Source: Phytohabitans sp037414955
GTDB lineage: Bacteria; Actinomycetota; Actinomycetes; Mycobacteriales; Micromonosporaceae
Length of the DNA stretch: 64,000 nucleotides
Direction: 5' to 3'
Assembly: GCA_037414955.1 (NCBI GenBank)
Contig: JBBEWH010000086.1
Location: 77,538-141,537, forward strand
Shown here one piece after another: positions 15,639 to 24,699 of the stretch. Position numbers and translations under genes: made by a program. Within the stretch, counting starts at the first letter, position 1. The number at the start of each line of letters is the position of its first letter. The notes beneath the pieces are model-generated. The model worked only from the letters and a program-made list of their open reading frames with translations, had not been told where the DNA came from and did not search any database.

Positions 15639-18074
15639 GTGAGACGTTTACTGGCAGCCGTGATGGTGGCCACGACGCTCCTGGCGATGTCGCCGGGACG
15701 GGCCGGGGCAGCGCCGCCCGCCGACCCGCCCTTGGTGGGACCGGGTGAGCGGCTTGTGCTGTCGATGACGAAGACCCAGGATGTGACGCCACCGGGGAAC
15801 GCCGCGCGGCAGGCGGCCGAGGAGGACGACAGCAACCTGACCCTGCGGAGGTTGTTCTACAAAGAGCAGGACGTCGACTTCGGAGAGCCGGCCGGGGCGA
15901 GCTCGGCTGTGGCTGCCGCTCCGATCAGTGTGGTGGACTGCGCGGCGGACCCGTATGCCGATACGACCGGCGGGTTCGTCATCGATCACTACAACTGGTG
16001 CTACACCGTCGGGTACAGCGTCGAGCTCCAGGTGTGTCAGATCAACATCCTGGGTCTGTGCCTCAAGGACCGCGAGATCGGCACGGCGTCGTGGCGGATG
16101 AGCGTCAAGGGCGACGGTTGGGACGCCGACATGCCCGAGGCCCGGCCGGGCATGAGCCAGATCGGCTTCATCGCCATGATCCATGACATCGAGGTCTCCA
16201 ATCCGTTGCTGGAGGCGATGGCGCTGCAACTGGACCTCACCTGCGACCCGGAGGGCACGGCGCTGTGCCAGGCGCTGCCCGGCGAGACGCAGACGAACCG
16301 GACCGTCGCGGAATGGCGCGGCGACAGCGGCACCTACTTCCGTTACCTGGTCGACCCGGATTTCGGCGCCGTGGGCCGCGACAAGCTGTCCTGGTTCGAC
16401 TTCGACATCAAGACCACGACGTCGTACCCGTCCGCGAACTCGCTGAATGACACCGTGCGCGGCAACAGCTTCCGGTGCGACTCCGCGGTCTACCTCAAGG
16501 GTGAGCGGGGTTGCGTCTTCGACAACGTCGTCGAGATTCTCACGTACTCCATGGATTCCAGGACGAAGTACCGCAAGGCCGCCCTGCACATGTGGGAGGC
16601 CTACAACCAGCCGGCCAAGACCAAGCCGGACCTGCCGGGCAAGAACGTCCCCGGCAACGCACTTGCCCCGCAGCGCCGGGCGCTGACGCGACTGTTCGAG
16701 CCGTACGACTCGGCGATCGCCCGGGACAACAACGCCGAAGCCGTGCGGACGTGTAAGCAATGGTGGGGTGACGACTACTCCCAAGGCGGACAGTTCGAGT
16801 GTGACGAGTTCCCGTTCAAGACCACCTACCAGGGGGCGTCACTGGCGAACGGCCATTATTCCGCCCGCGTGATCGACGCGACCGACAACGGTTCCTCCGG
16901 CGGTGTCTGGAGCAACTGGTCCTGGAAGCAGCGGGTCCTGCACGAGGACAGCTTCTACATCAACCTCAAACTGGACGACGGCGGCGCGGGCGGCGGTACG
17001 CCGTTGCCCGACGGAGGACCAGCGGTCAGCGCCGGCCCGGACGTGACCGGGTACGAAGGCAGCCCGATCGCACTGCGCGGCGCGGTCCACGACCGGGAGG
17101 CTGCCGCCAGCGCCCACTGGTCGTACCGCATCGTGTCCGGATCGCCTGGGATGAGTTGCCAGTTCCGCGACGCCGACGCTGTGGTCACACGCATCGTCTG
17201 CAGCAACGAGGGCGTCGTCGAGGTGACTCTCACCGCCGACGATGGCGTCAACGCCAGTGCCTCTGACAGCGCCACGGTAACGGTGATCAACGCACCACCC
17301 AAGATTGAGATCACCAGCCCCGACCCGTGGCAGGTGTTCAAGGCCGGCACCAGCGTGCCGCTCCGCGCGCCGTTCACCGACCCCGGCAGCCAGGACACCC
17401 ACTCCTGCACCGTCACATGGGACGACGGCAACCCGGCGGACAGCTACCCGGCCACGTCCCACACGTGCGACCGCGACCACACCTTCCCGCACGCCGGCAT
17501 GTACACCCTGACCGTCAAGGTCACCGACGACGCTGGCGCCTCGGACGAGGCGACGACAATGGTCGTCGTCTACGATCCGAACGCCGGGTTCGACAACGCC
17601 GACGGTTCCTTCGCCTCACCGCAGGGAGCCTGGCGCGCCCAGCCGGCCACGACCGGCGTCATGAACTTCCACCTGACCGCCAGGTATTACGGCCCGGACA
17701 AACCCACCGGCACCGCGCGGGCATACCTGGCCAACACCACCCTGCGGCTCGACGCTGTGGAAAACGGCCTGGAGTGGCTGGTCGTCACGCCCGACGGGAA
17801 GGTCGCGGCCAAGGGAATCGGCACCATCAACGGCCAGAGCGGATATGGCTTCGTCTACTACGGCTACGACGGTTGCAGCACGGGGCCGGTGGTCGCCTGC
17901 CAGCCCGGGCCGGACAAGTTCCGGATGGTCCTGTGGCCGCTATCCAGCGGCCCTGTTCCGGGCAACGAAACGCTTTACGACAACCGCGCCGGTGCCGGCT
18001 ACGACGTCGACGTGACCAACCCGCAACAGCTCGGCACCGGTGCCGTGACGATTCACCCACCCACCATCGACTGA
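15639..18074 (+). CDS. secreted NucA/NucB-like nuclease with PKD domains
   Basis: An 811-residue exported protein. GTG 15639 (preceded by GGGAGG) gives a signal peptide with basic start, hydrophobic core and AGA-A cleavage site (VRRLLAAVMVATTLLAMSP, cleavage near residue 24). The region about residues 270-400 matches the deoxyribonuclease NucA/NucB family by RCDSAVYLKGERGCVFDN and CDEFPFKTTYQG. Two PKD-type beta-sandwich repeats follow (about 464-550 and 554-644; the second has VTWDDGNPADSYPATSH and the closing YTLTVKVTDDAGA). The last 150 residues form another beta-rich domain. It probably acts outside the cell on DNA; the lone hairpin at 18088 ends the transcript. Confidence 0.75.
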   Translation: MRRLLAAVMVATTLLAMSPGRAGAAPPADPPLVGPGERLVLSMTKTQDVTPPGNAARQAAEEDDSNLTLRRLFYKEQDVDFGEPAGASSAVAAAPISVVDCAADPYADTTGGFVIDHYNWCYTVGYSVELQVCQINILGLCLKDREIGTASWRMSVKGDGWDADMPEARPGMSQIGFIAMIHDIEVSNPLLEAMALQLDLTCDPEGTALCQALPGETQTNRTVAEWRGDSGTYFRYLVDPDFGAVGRDKLSWFDFDIKTTTSYPSANSLNDTVRGNSFRCDSAVYLKGERGCVFDNVVEILTYSMDSRTKYRKAALHMWEAYNQPAKTKPDLPGKNVPGNALAPQRRALTRLFEPYDSAIARDNNAEAVRTCKQWWGDDYSQGGQFECDEFPFKTTYQGASLANGHYSARVIDATDNGSSGGVWSNWSWKQRVLHEDSFYINLKLDDGGAGGGTPLPDGGPAVSAGPDVTGYEGSPIALRGAVHDREAAASAHWSYRIVSGSPGMSCQFRDADAVVTRIVCSNEGVVEVTLTADDGVNASASDSATVTVINAPPKIEITSPDPWQVFKAGTSVPLRAPFTDPGSQDTHSCTVTWDDGNPADSYPATSHTCDRDHTFPHAGMYTLTVKVTDDAGASDEATTMVVVYDPNAGFDNADGSFASPQGAWRAQPATTGVMNFHLTARYYGPDKPTGTARAYLANTTLRLDAVENGLEWLVVTPDGKVAAKGIGTINGQSGYGFVYYGYDGCSTGPVVACQPGPDKFRMVLWPLSSGPVPGNETLYDNRAGAGYDVDVTNPQQLGTGAVTIHPPTID

Positions 18075-18087
18075 CAGCGGCTTGCAC

Positions 18088-18134
18088 GGCATGGTCCCGG
18101 CGCGGTGGCATACTAACCGCGCCGGGACCATGCC
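18088..18134 (+). terminator. perfect 19-bp inverted repeat
   Basis: GGCATGGTCCCGGCGCGGT (18088-18106) is mirrored exactly at 18116-18134 with a 9-base loop. It starts 13 bases after the stop of the secreted nuclease gene. No U-tract follows, as is common for actinomycete hairpins. Confidence 0.75.
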
Positions 18135-18180
18135 GGTCCACCGCACCTGTCCTGTCGCCGCGAAGCCGAAAGGTCAGACG

Positions 18181-18648
18181 TTGACACCGCCGACAGCGCG
18201 ATACCGGGTAAGCCCGTGGGTCGACTACCGCATGTTCGTGCTGCGGGACCCGCGCAGCCATCCCACGCCGTTGGAGGAAGGCACCCCCAGCGCAGATTCG
18301 ATCCTCATGCCGGCAACGCACGGCGTGGTACTGCACTCCGGCGGGAATCTGTTCCACCCCCACGTCGACATCGAGATCTGGAGCCACGAACCGCCGGCCG
18401 CCGAGGGCGAGTGGGACGAGATCGACGAGGCGTCCTTCACGACGACCAGCGGCACAATCCGCATCGAGTCGCTGTCCGGCCAACCCGAACCTACGTTCGC
18501 CCTGGAACGCCCCGGACCCGTGCGGCTTCGGGCCCACACCAAGGGTCGAGGCGAAGCCATGGAACGCCTCTCCATGGAGACCTCCTACGAGGGGGTTGAG
18601 GAGTGGCTCCTTCAGGTGTGGCCCGACCAGAACGCCAACGGGGTATGA
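18181..18648 (+). CDS. hypothetical protein
   Basis: A 155-residue protein. TTG 18181 was chosen because AAAGG lies about nine bases upstream and earlier in-frame codons fall inside the hairpin. The sequence is beta-rich and acidic (YRMFVLRDPRSHPTPLEEG, then a Ser/Thr-rich strand FTTTSGTIRIESLSG). No family was recognised. It is separated from the nuclease gene by the terminator and so is probably expressed on its own. Confidence 0.55.
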   Translation: MTPPTARYRVSPWVDYRMFVLRDPRSHPTPLEEGTPSADSILMPATHGVVLHSGGNLFHPHVDIEIWSHEPPAAEGEWDEIDEASFTTTSGTIRIESLSGQPEPTFALERPGPVRLRAHTKGRGEAMERLSMETSYEGVEEWLLQVWPDQNANGV

Positions 18649-19173
18649 CGTAGGGCTCCCAGCGACCTAGCACCTCCTCGATGTGAGCCCTTCCCTGCGG
18701 CGAAACCTGCTTGGAACCGGTTCGAGGAGCAGCGCCGCTAGGGATTTGGCTCGGCAATCTCGCAGCAGGCGGGGCCGCCAGCGACAGTAGGCTCGACATG
18801 CTTCAGCCGCGTTCGTGGGACGGACCGTCGTCTGTGTACGGGCGGCGTGCGATAGCGTGGCCCTCTCCGCCAACAACCCTCTTTGCCTGACGGCATCCTT
18901 TGGCCCATTTCTGGCACCAGTCGCACCGTGCCGCCGTCCCACCATTGGCCAGCGTGCGGTGATTGGGGTGCACCACCCACCGACATAGGCATCCAACCTA
19001 GCGGAGCACGAGGTGCGAACCGCCATTGACATAGGGCCCAAGATTGATCGCAATTTGCCTTGAAACCGATTTCCGAGGGGTGTAGACCCTCTTTAGGCGA
19101 TGCGCGTAAGCAACCGGGTCGCTCACGCCGTCGTTATTCGCTATGGTCGAAATACGACTATGTGGGAGGCGTA
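18649..19173. other. intergenic stretch without a supported gene
   Basis: No frame on either strand has a convincing protein or ribosome-binding site. The right end contains the likely promoter and GGGAGG ribosome-binding site of the regulator at 19174; TATGGT at 19142 fits a -10 element, but its -35 partner is unclear. Confidence 0.4.
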
Positions 19174-20643
19174 GTGCGGCGCACAGAAAGATCATGGTGG
19201 ACGGACGGAATCTTCGAAGGCCGGTCGATCCGTGAGGTCCTTGCGGCTCGCGATATCGGTGGCGTATTCCGGTTTCTCAAGACCCGCGGCTGGAGTCGCG
19301 CAGCCATCGCCGGCGCCGCTGGTCTCAGCGAGACGCGGGTACGGTCCGTGGCCCAAGGCAAGCAGCAGATCGCCTCCTACGACGTACTGGAACGGATCGC
19401 TGCAGGCCTGGACATCGAGCGAGGACTGCTCGGCTTGGCGTATACCGACGCGGCCAGCGAGCCCGCCCAGATCGACACCGAGCCCGGCCCGTACCACGAG
19501 CGCCATACGGGGGCAGCTGAGATTCGTGCGGTGACGTCGCAGTCGCAAGTCCACGATGGTCGAGGAGATCTACCGGCAGGGCACGACGGTAGCCTGGATG
19601 CGTTGTCACTCAGCGGTCTCGACGAGGCAGGAGAGTACGACGTGAAGCGCCGCACCGTGCTCGGCACGTTGACCGGACTGGCTCTCGGTAACGTCACCCC
19701 TGTCGCCCTGGAAGCCGTCGGCCACGGCCTGAGCTACGCCACGGGATCGGACCATGCCGATTGGGACAACATCGCAGCCGACTACGGTGTCGACTATTAC
19801 GCGATCTCGCCAGCGGAGATGATCCAACGGCTGCGCATCGACCTCACGGTTCTCCAGCACCAGATTGTCGCCACCTCGAGCACGGACCTTCTGCGTGTTG
19901 CGGGCCAACTTTCCACCATCATGGCGATGTCCCTGGCGGCGATTGGGCAACTCGGCCTTTCACGGCGATGGTGGCGCCGCGCTCGCTGCCACGCCGACGA
20001 GTCCGGCGATGTCGACACGCAGGTACTGGTGCGGGCGTGGGAGGTCACCAGCGGCGGTTACGAGCGTCGGCCGCTCCCTCAGCTCATCGAACTTGCCGAC
20101 GAGGCGGTAGCGATGGCCGCCGACCGCCCCACCGCCGCCGTCGCTGGCCTCTACGCCGGCCGTGCCCAGGCGTTGGCCATCGCCGGTCGCTACGACGAGG
20201 CGATCGCTTCAGCGCACATGGTGGAAGCAGTCAGCGACCGGATCCCGGCCGCCGTCACGGCCGAGGTCGAGTCGCTGTGGGGGTGGCCAGAGCATCGCAC
20301 GTTGCACACCTTCTCCTACGTCTACACGGAAGCTGGCGACGACGACAGTCTCGTGGCCGCGACCGCGGTACAGGAGCGCGCGCTTGCGCTGTACCCGCCG
20401 AGCCTGGCACGGCTACGCACCCAGGTCGGCATGCATCAGGCGTCCCGCCTCATCCAGCAAAGGCACATCGCCGACGGGCTGCGCCACGCCGCCGACCTGC
20501 TCGACGAACTACCGCGCGAGAAGCACAACGCCGTCCTGTACGAGGTCGGTCGCCGGGTCCTACACGCCCTGCCCGCCGAAGAGCGACACCGAGTGGAGGC
20601 CACAGACCTGCGCGAGCGGCTGGAGGCCAGCCCGGCGGCCTAG
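19174..20643 (+). CDS. HTH transcriptional regulator with C-terminal helical repeats
   Basis: A 489-residue protein. GTG 19174 follows GGGAGGC. The N-terminal 90 residues hold an XRE-like helix-turn-helix (FRFLKTRGWSRAAIAGAAGL, then SETRVRSVAQGKQQIASYDV). The rest is alpha-helical with TPR-like pairs such as RAQALAIAGRYDEAIASAH. The same N-terminal domain recurs in the protein at 32286. The downstream GNAT gene starts 10 bases after its stop, so the regulator probably controls or is co-expressed with it. Proteins of this build in actinomycetes often sit beside one variable enzyme gene; ligand and operator are unknown. Confidence 0.8.
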   Translation: MRRTERSWWTDGIFEGRSIREVLAARDIGGVFRFLKTRGWSRAAIAGAAGLSETRVRSVAQGKQQIASYDVLERIAAGLDIERGLLGLAYTDAASEPAQIDTEPGPYHERHTGAAEIRAVTSQSQVHDGRGDLPAGHDGSLDALSLSGLDEAGEYDVKRRTVLGTLTGLALGNVTPVALEAVGHGLSYATGSDHADWDNIAADYGVDYYAISPAEMIQRLRIDLTVLQHQIVATSSTDLLRVAGQLSTIMAMSLAAIGQLGLSRRWWRRARCHADESGDVDTQVLVRAWEVTSGGYERRPLPQLIELADEAVAMAADRPTAAVAGLYAGRAQALAIAGRYDEAIASAHMVEAVSDRIPAAVTAEVESLWGWPEHRTLHTFSYVYTEAGDDDSLVAATAVQERALALYPPSLARLRTQVGMHQASRLIQQRHIADGLRHAADLLDELPREKHNAVLYEVGRRVLHALPAEERHRVEATDLRERLEASPAA

Positions 20644-20653
20644 GCTCATATCC

Positions 20654-21190
20654 GTGGATGTGCAATACGCCCTGCTCACCGGCGAGCAGGCCGGTCCCCT
20701 CGTCCCCGACCTGGTCGACCTGTACGCCGCAGTGTACTCAGCGCCCCCGTACGAGGAAGGCCCGGAGCAAGTCGGAGAGTTCGCGACGAAGATACGCAAC
20801 GAACTGGAGCGCCCAGGGTTCAGGCAGACGTGTGCGTTCCTTGACGGCCAGCTGATCGGCGCCGCCTATGGCTGGACCATGGAAGCGGGGAGTTGGTGGT
20901 CCAATGCCGAAAACGACCCGCCCGCCGAGATCCTCAACGCGCCCAAGTTCGCGATCATGGAGTGGATCGTCGAGCTGGAGCACCGTGGGCGCCATATCGG
21001 GGAGACAGTGATCCGGATGCTGCTCGCCGATCGCACCGAGTCGTGGGCAACGCTGGCCTCCGACCCGCGGTCAGCCGCCAGGGGAATGTACGAACGCGCC
21101 GGTTGGCGACAGGTCGGGCGGTCGAAGCTGCCGTGGGGCACAGCCATGGACGTGCTCGTGTTGCCGCTCACCGGACGTCAGCGATCTTGA
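20654..21190 (+). CDS. GNAT-family acetyltransferase
   Basis: A 178-residue N-acetyltransferase of the GNAT superfamily. The acetyl-CoA-binding motif A lies near residues 95-125 (IMEWIVELEHRGRHIGETVI), and motif B near 135-160 contains RSAARGMYERAGWRQVGR. Such enzymes transfer acetyl groups to amines of small molecules or proteins; the substrate is not evident. GTG 20654 lies 10 bases after the stop of the HTH regulator, with which it forms a two-gene unit. Confidence 0.8.
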   Translation: MDVQYALLTGEQAGPLVPDLVDLYAAVYSAPPYEEGPEQVGEFATKIRNELERPGFRQTCAFLDGQLIGAAYGWTMEAGSWWSNAENDPPAEILNAPKFAIMEWIVELEHRGRHIGETVIRMLLADRTESWATLASDPRSAARGMYERAGWRQVGRSKLPWGTAMDVLVLPLTGRQRS

Positions 21191-21773
21191 CTCGCGGCCG
21201 TTTGTTCATCCCAAGCCTCCGCAGCGTGGCTGCGCGGCAACTCACCCATTCGCGACACCACCGTGGTCGTCCGGACCGCCCGTCACCGGCCAGCTCGGAG
21301 AGCGGCTTCACCACCTGGTGAGTTCACGTCAGGCTGATACGCAGCGGCGACAGCTACGGACCGCCGACTTCGATCGTCCGGGGTGGCTCGGGTCTGCGTG
21401 AAGCCGCCGTGAGTACATGTCACCGCGGCGAGTGAACACCGACGCGCCGCCCCTCAAATGCATGACAGTGAAAAATGTCCTACCAGCGTTCAATCTGTTC
21501 CGAGTGGTGCCGGTTACCCATCCTCTGGAGCGGTCAGAGTTCTACTTCAACCGTCGACAACACCGGGCCTGATCAGGCAAAACGTGTCGCCAGCGGTCAG
21601 CACCCTCATATCCTGTGACAGGGAAGGGCATACCCGTGCCTATCCCACGATCGGGCAAAGGACGGCGAAAACTATGTTCCGTGCGGGCGATGCGACAGAC
21701 GGCCAGCGGCGGTAACCTGACAGCCCCAACCACCTTCACGCTACCGCGAACGATCATGGTGTGGTTGCGGTTG
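21191..21773. other. intergenic stretch without a supported gene
   Basis: Short frames on both strands lack ribosome-binding sites and domains. The stretch separates two converging units (the HTH/GNAT pair and the minus-strand DUF397 gene) and should contain their terminators, but no long hairpin was found. Confidence 0.4.
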
Positions 21774-21983
21774 CTAGCCATGGGGCGGAGGTTCGAACAG
21801 GCGAACAGGTAGAGCAGACACGAATTCGTGCCACTGATCTTGCGCGAAGCGCAGAACTGGTCCATGGCGATCTTTGGAGTCGCGGATGAAGACAGACTTG
21901 TCCGCTGATGCCACCTCGATGCAGTTGGTATTAGCGCTGCGGGAACTCTTACGCCAGACAAGGCCGGGATCCAGCTCTGCCAC
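21774..21983 (-). CDS. DUF397 small protein
   Basis: A 69-residue protein with the DUF397 signature: LVWRKSSRSANTNCIEVA, then VFIRDSKDRHGPVLRFAQ and a closing W..FVSALP helix. GTG 21983 follows GGGGAGG. In actinomycetes these small proteins normally lie directly beside a DUF5753 helix-turn-helix regulator and work with it in development or differentiation control, apparently by antagonising it. Here the nearest such regulator (23233-24126) is on the same strand but more than 1.2 kb upstream, with two small membrane-protein genes in between. Confidence 0.75.
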   Translation of the reverse strand: MAELDPGLVWRKSSRSANTNCIEVASADKSVFIRDSKDRHGPVLRFAQDQWHEFVSALPVRLFEPPPHG

Positions 21984-22328
21984 GGACACCTCCCCAGTTA
22001 GAAGGCTCGCCGCCCTACAGACGTCGTTGCCGGTCGGGGCGCCTTGTGACTGCGCTCGGCCTCCGGAGCCGTCCGCAGACGGTAGACCTCGGTGGGCCTC
22101 GCATCGGCGCACCCCTTGGTTAGCACAGGGTAGCGATGCGATGCCATGTAGTACATCTGACAGTTGGGGGCGACACCCCAACCTACTCGCCAGTAGGCTA
22201 CGATGTGCGGGTATGTTGTTGTCCCAAAGCACAGCCACCAGCACTGCCCCCCTCCGTCCATCCGTAAACCTCAAAGGGATGAACGATGCGAACACGACCT
22301 TCGACTGTCGCGCAGGGAGGGAGGCAAA
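21984..22328. other. intergenic stretch, divergent promoters expected
   Basis: This lies between the starts of the minus-strand DUF397 gene and the plus-strand small membrane protein, so promoters in both directions are expected. AGTAGGCTACGATG near 22192 contains a TAGGCT/TACGAT-like -10 candidate. No gene was seen. Confidence 0.35.
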
Positions 22329-22619
22329 ATGCATTGGAAGCTAGGACCCACTGACACCGAAGTAGGTCCGCTCGAGACAGAGTCCGAGCCGGTCGAGCAT
22401 AGATCCGGCGTCGCCATAGCGACATATGTTGCGGTTGTCGGCGCGAGCGCAGTCTTGTTAGCTGTATTGGCAGGATCGATAGCCGAACGGATTTATGGCA
22501 GCAACGGCTGGATACGCCTTCTCCAAGTGACTACATTGGTCACCGTCGGAGTCAGCGCCGGCCTTAAAGCAGATTCTATATTCGATAGACTCAGACGGCG
22601 CCGCCAGCCTGGCCGCTAG
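22329..22619 (+). CDS. small two-span membrane protein
   Basis: A 96-residue protein starting at ATG 22329 after AGGGAGGGAGG. An acidic N-terminus precedes two hydrophobic segments (ATYVAVVGASAVLLAVLAG and LLQVTTLVTVGVSAGL). A basic tail (RLRRRRQPGR) suggests the C-terminus is cytoplasmic. The function is unknown. It lies between the DUF397 gene and a convergent membrane protein. Confidence 0.6.
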   Translation: MHWKLGPTDTEVGPLETESEPVEHRSGVAIATYVAVVGASAVLLAVLAGSIAERIYGSNGWIRLLQVTTLVTVGVSAGLKADSIFDRLRRRRQPGR

Positions 22620-22645
22620 TCGTAGCCTGCCCATTATTAGGACGA

Positions 22646-23059
22646 TCAAGGGGCGCCTTTCGCAGCGTCCTTGTTCTGCTTAGTATTCTGTTCTGTCGCC
22701 GCTGCTCGTGCGTTGACCCGCCGGTTATGCCAGGACTTCAGCGCCATAGTCACAATCGCAATGCTAGCGATGGCAGCCGCGACATTGGGGTATTTCAAGG
22801 CGAAGTCAACTGCCTGTTGCCAGGCACTTCCTGCCGGCTTGCGGACAAAGGAGTAAGTATCCGGGACAAGTAGGGCAACCGGAATAGCGAAGGCAAACAA
22901 GGTCGCGATTGCCCGCAACGTGCCGCCCCACGTTTTTTGAGAGTCCGCAAAGACGCCGTCGAGGATGTTGAACAGGCGGAAGACGATATAGCCTAATAGC
23001 CCAAAAGGCCCACGGATCTGAGGCGGCATGTTGCCGCTCGGCTTGCGTGGCGCAGTCAT
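22646..23059 (-). CDS. small membrane protein
   Basis: A 137-residue protein with several hydrophobic segments (FGLLGYIVFRLFNILDGVF, ATLFAFAIPVALLV and VAAAIASIAIVTMAL) and a hydrophilic, Lys/Asn/Ala-rich tail (EQNTKQNKDAAKG). No family was recognised. It converges with the plus-strand membrane-protein gene 27 bases away and lies downstream of the DUF5753 regulator on the same strand. Confidence 0.6.
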   Translation of the reverse strand: MTAPRKPSGNMPPQIRGPFGLLGYIVFRLFNILDGVFADSQKTWGGTLRAIATLFAFAIPVALLVPDTYSFVRKPAGSAWQQAVDFALKYPNVAAAIASIAIVTMALKSWHNRRVNARAAATEQNTKQNKDAAKGAP

Positions 23060-23232
23060 CGTCCCAGGCTCCGTACTATTCGCGGCGCGGAGAGCCTGCC
23101 CAGCCGGGAGAGGGAACCCGGGCGGCGCTTGCCGCTGTGAAGATCCACTGCTGTCACTCCTGCCTGATCCAGCCGTAACCGTGCTGTTCCTGTGCCTGCG
23201 CCCCGTATCCCCCTCCGGGCCCGCGTCAGTCG

Positions 23233-24126
23233 CTATGCGTTCACACTGCCCCCTCCGAGCATGTCAGCAAGAATTCCGTCTGCGACAGCGGCGAACTCAT
23301 CTGGGTGCGTCGCCGCCTTCTCCATGGCGAAGAACGCCTCCATATAGGAGGTGATTTCCGCCGCATCCTCCCGAGTCGTTAGGTCTCCCCGAGAGTTCTC
23401 CATGTACAGCAATGCATCATCTTTCGGGTCAGGAAACTCCAAGAGGAGAAAAGGCCCGCGCATGCCCTGGTGGGCGCCGGCAGAAAACCGGATCACGCGA
23501 ATGTTGATACGGGGCCGTGCTGCCACTTCCTTCAAATAGTCAATCTGTCCCAACATAAGTCGATCGTTGCCTGACTCCGCACCGACATGCCGCCGCAGAA
23601 CGGCCTCATCAAGAATGAAGTGCATTTCCGGGAATTGCTCCCGAGACAGCAACTTCTGACGCTCAATACGAGCCGCTACACGCCGATTGATCGTTTCATC
23701 AGACTCGTGTGGGTTGAATGTTCGGGCCGTCGCGTACATATAGTCTTCAGTCTGTAGCAGACCCGGCACGATCGAGGGCTCGTACTGCCTGAGGAAGCTG
23801 GCAGAGACTTCGTAGCCGAGGTATCGACTGAACTCCTTGCCAAGCAGATCTATGTAGGCAGCAAACCGCTGTTGCCGGCTCTGCCGTGCCATGTTGAGCA
23901 GTTCGTCCACCTGTCGCTTATCGGTCACACCGTACAGCTCCGCCAAAGCTCTGAGATCGACAATTGAAATGCCTACGTCGCCGTTTTCGATGCGAACAAT
24001 CTTGGAATGTGACCACTCCAAGGCTTCAGCTACCTGCATCTGAGTCAGACTCTTGTCCATACGCAGCTCGCGCAGCGCCACCATCAGTCGACGGCGCTGA
24101 ACAGCCGGATCCAGGTTAGTAGGCAT
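23233..24126 (-). CDS. XRE-family regulator with DUF5753 domain
   Basis: A 297-residue regulator. The N-terminal XRE helix-turn-helix is clear (LTQMQVAEALEWSHSKIVRI, about residues 27-46), followed by the DUF5753 domain with its typical EPSIVPGLLQTEDYMYA and the final blocks IRVIRFSAGAHQGMRGPFLL and YMENSRGDL. ATG 24126 follows AAGGAG; an upstream in-frame ATG lacks a comparable site. Members of this family pair with DUF397 proteins, and a DUF397 gene lies 1.2 kb downstream on the same strand. Codon usage here is less GC-biased than in the adjacent genes. Confidence 0.85.
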   Translation of the reverse strand: MPTNLDPAVQRRRLMVALRELRMDKSLTQMQVAEALEWSHSKIVRIENGDVGISIVDLRALAELYGVTDKRQVDELLNMARQSRQQRFAAYIDLLGKEFSRYLGYEVSASFLRQYEPSIVPGLLQTEDYMYATARTFNPHESDETINRRVAARIERQKLLSREQFPEMHFILDEAVLRRHVGAESGNDRLMLGQIDYLKEVAARPRINIRVIRFSAGAHQGMRGPFLLLEFPDPKDDALLYMENSRGDLTTREDAAEITSYMEAFFAMEKAATHPDEFAAVADGILADMLGGGSVNA

Positions 24127-24255
24127 CCCCGCTCGCTCCTTACTCTCCGTAGCCGAACCCCAGGTGATCTGCACATAGCATACTGCCGAGTCCTCATCGA
24201 GTGACCGTCATGCATAGGGCACGCCGCCATGTGATGGTGCTAACACCGCAGGTTG

Positions 24256-24269
24256 TGGGAGCGCTCCCG
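24256..24269. promoter_or_regulatory. CebR-like (LacI-family) operator palindrome
   Basis: TGGGAGCGCTCCCG differs by one base from the 14-bp CebR box of streptomycetes (TGGGAGCGCTCCCA), which a LacI-family cellobiose regulator binds. No sugar-uptake gene lies nearby, so the site appears orphaned. Confidence 0.5.
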
Positions 24270-24282
24270 TAAGGCTGCACGT

Positions 24283-24300
24283 TTGTGAAGGCGTTCACAA
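24283..24300. promoter_or_regulatory. Rex-like redox operator palindrome
   Basis: TTGTGAAGGCGTTCACAA has perfect 7-bp arms around a 4-bp centre and fits the Rex operator pattern TTGTGAANNNNTTCACAA known for the NADH-sensing repressor Rex in actinomycetes. It lies 13 bases to the right of the CebR-like palindrome. No respiratory gene follows directly. Confidence 0.5.
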
Positions 24301-24699
24301 TCGTGCATACGGCATTCCGCTTTAGTGCTACCTGCATAACACGGCTACAAACGGTAGCAGCCAGATCGATCACACGGCCTGACGTCCAAGACGGTCATGC
24401 CTGTCTGACGCTTTTGCACCATTTATCGCGTCGCCCAGGAACTGAAGAATTCATGCTCAGGTTCATCGACTATTACCCACGAGGCCCTCCCTCGTACTGG
24501 ATGGGGCGGCTCGGCGCTCAGCCACCACGTCCGGTAGCCCGCAGGATCTAGTTGGGCGTTCGCCGGGATGGACTTACTGCCGCGGAGAGCCCGTCTGGCC
24601 TGTCCACTCGATTCAGCGATCCGCTGCCGTGGGTCGACGCCTAGACCAGGGTCGGCAACCTAATCGCCGGGTTCGGCCGGGCCTCGAAGACCAGCAGAG
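24301..24699. other. stretch without a supported gene
   Basis: The frame from 24285 (88 residues) overlaps the Rex-like palindrome and has no ribosome-binding site or domain, so it was not accepted. The rest appears to be decayed sequence. Confidence 0.3.

Noticed and set aside
14921..15835. A 304-codon minus-strand frame across the ISAs1 remnant
   Set aside because: Only the transposase-derived part is recognisable, and it changes frame within it.
24285..24551. Possible gene starting in the Rex-like palindrome
   Set aside because: It has no ribosome-binding site, no domain and an unlikely composition.
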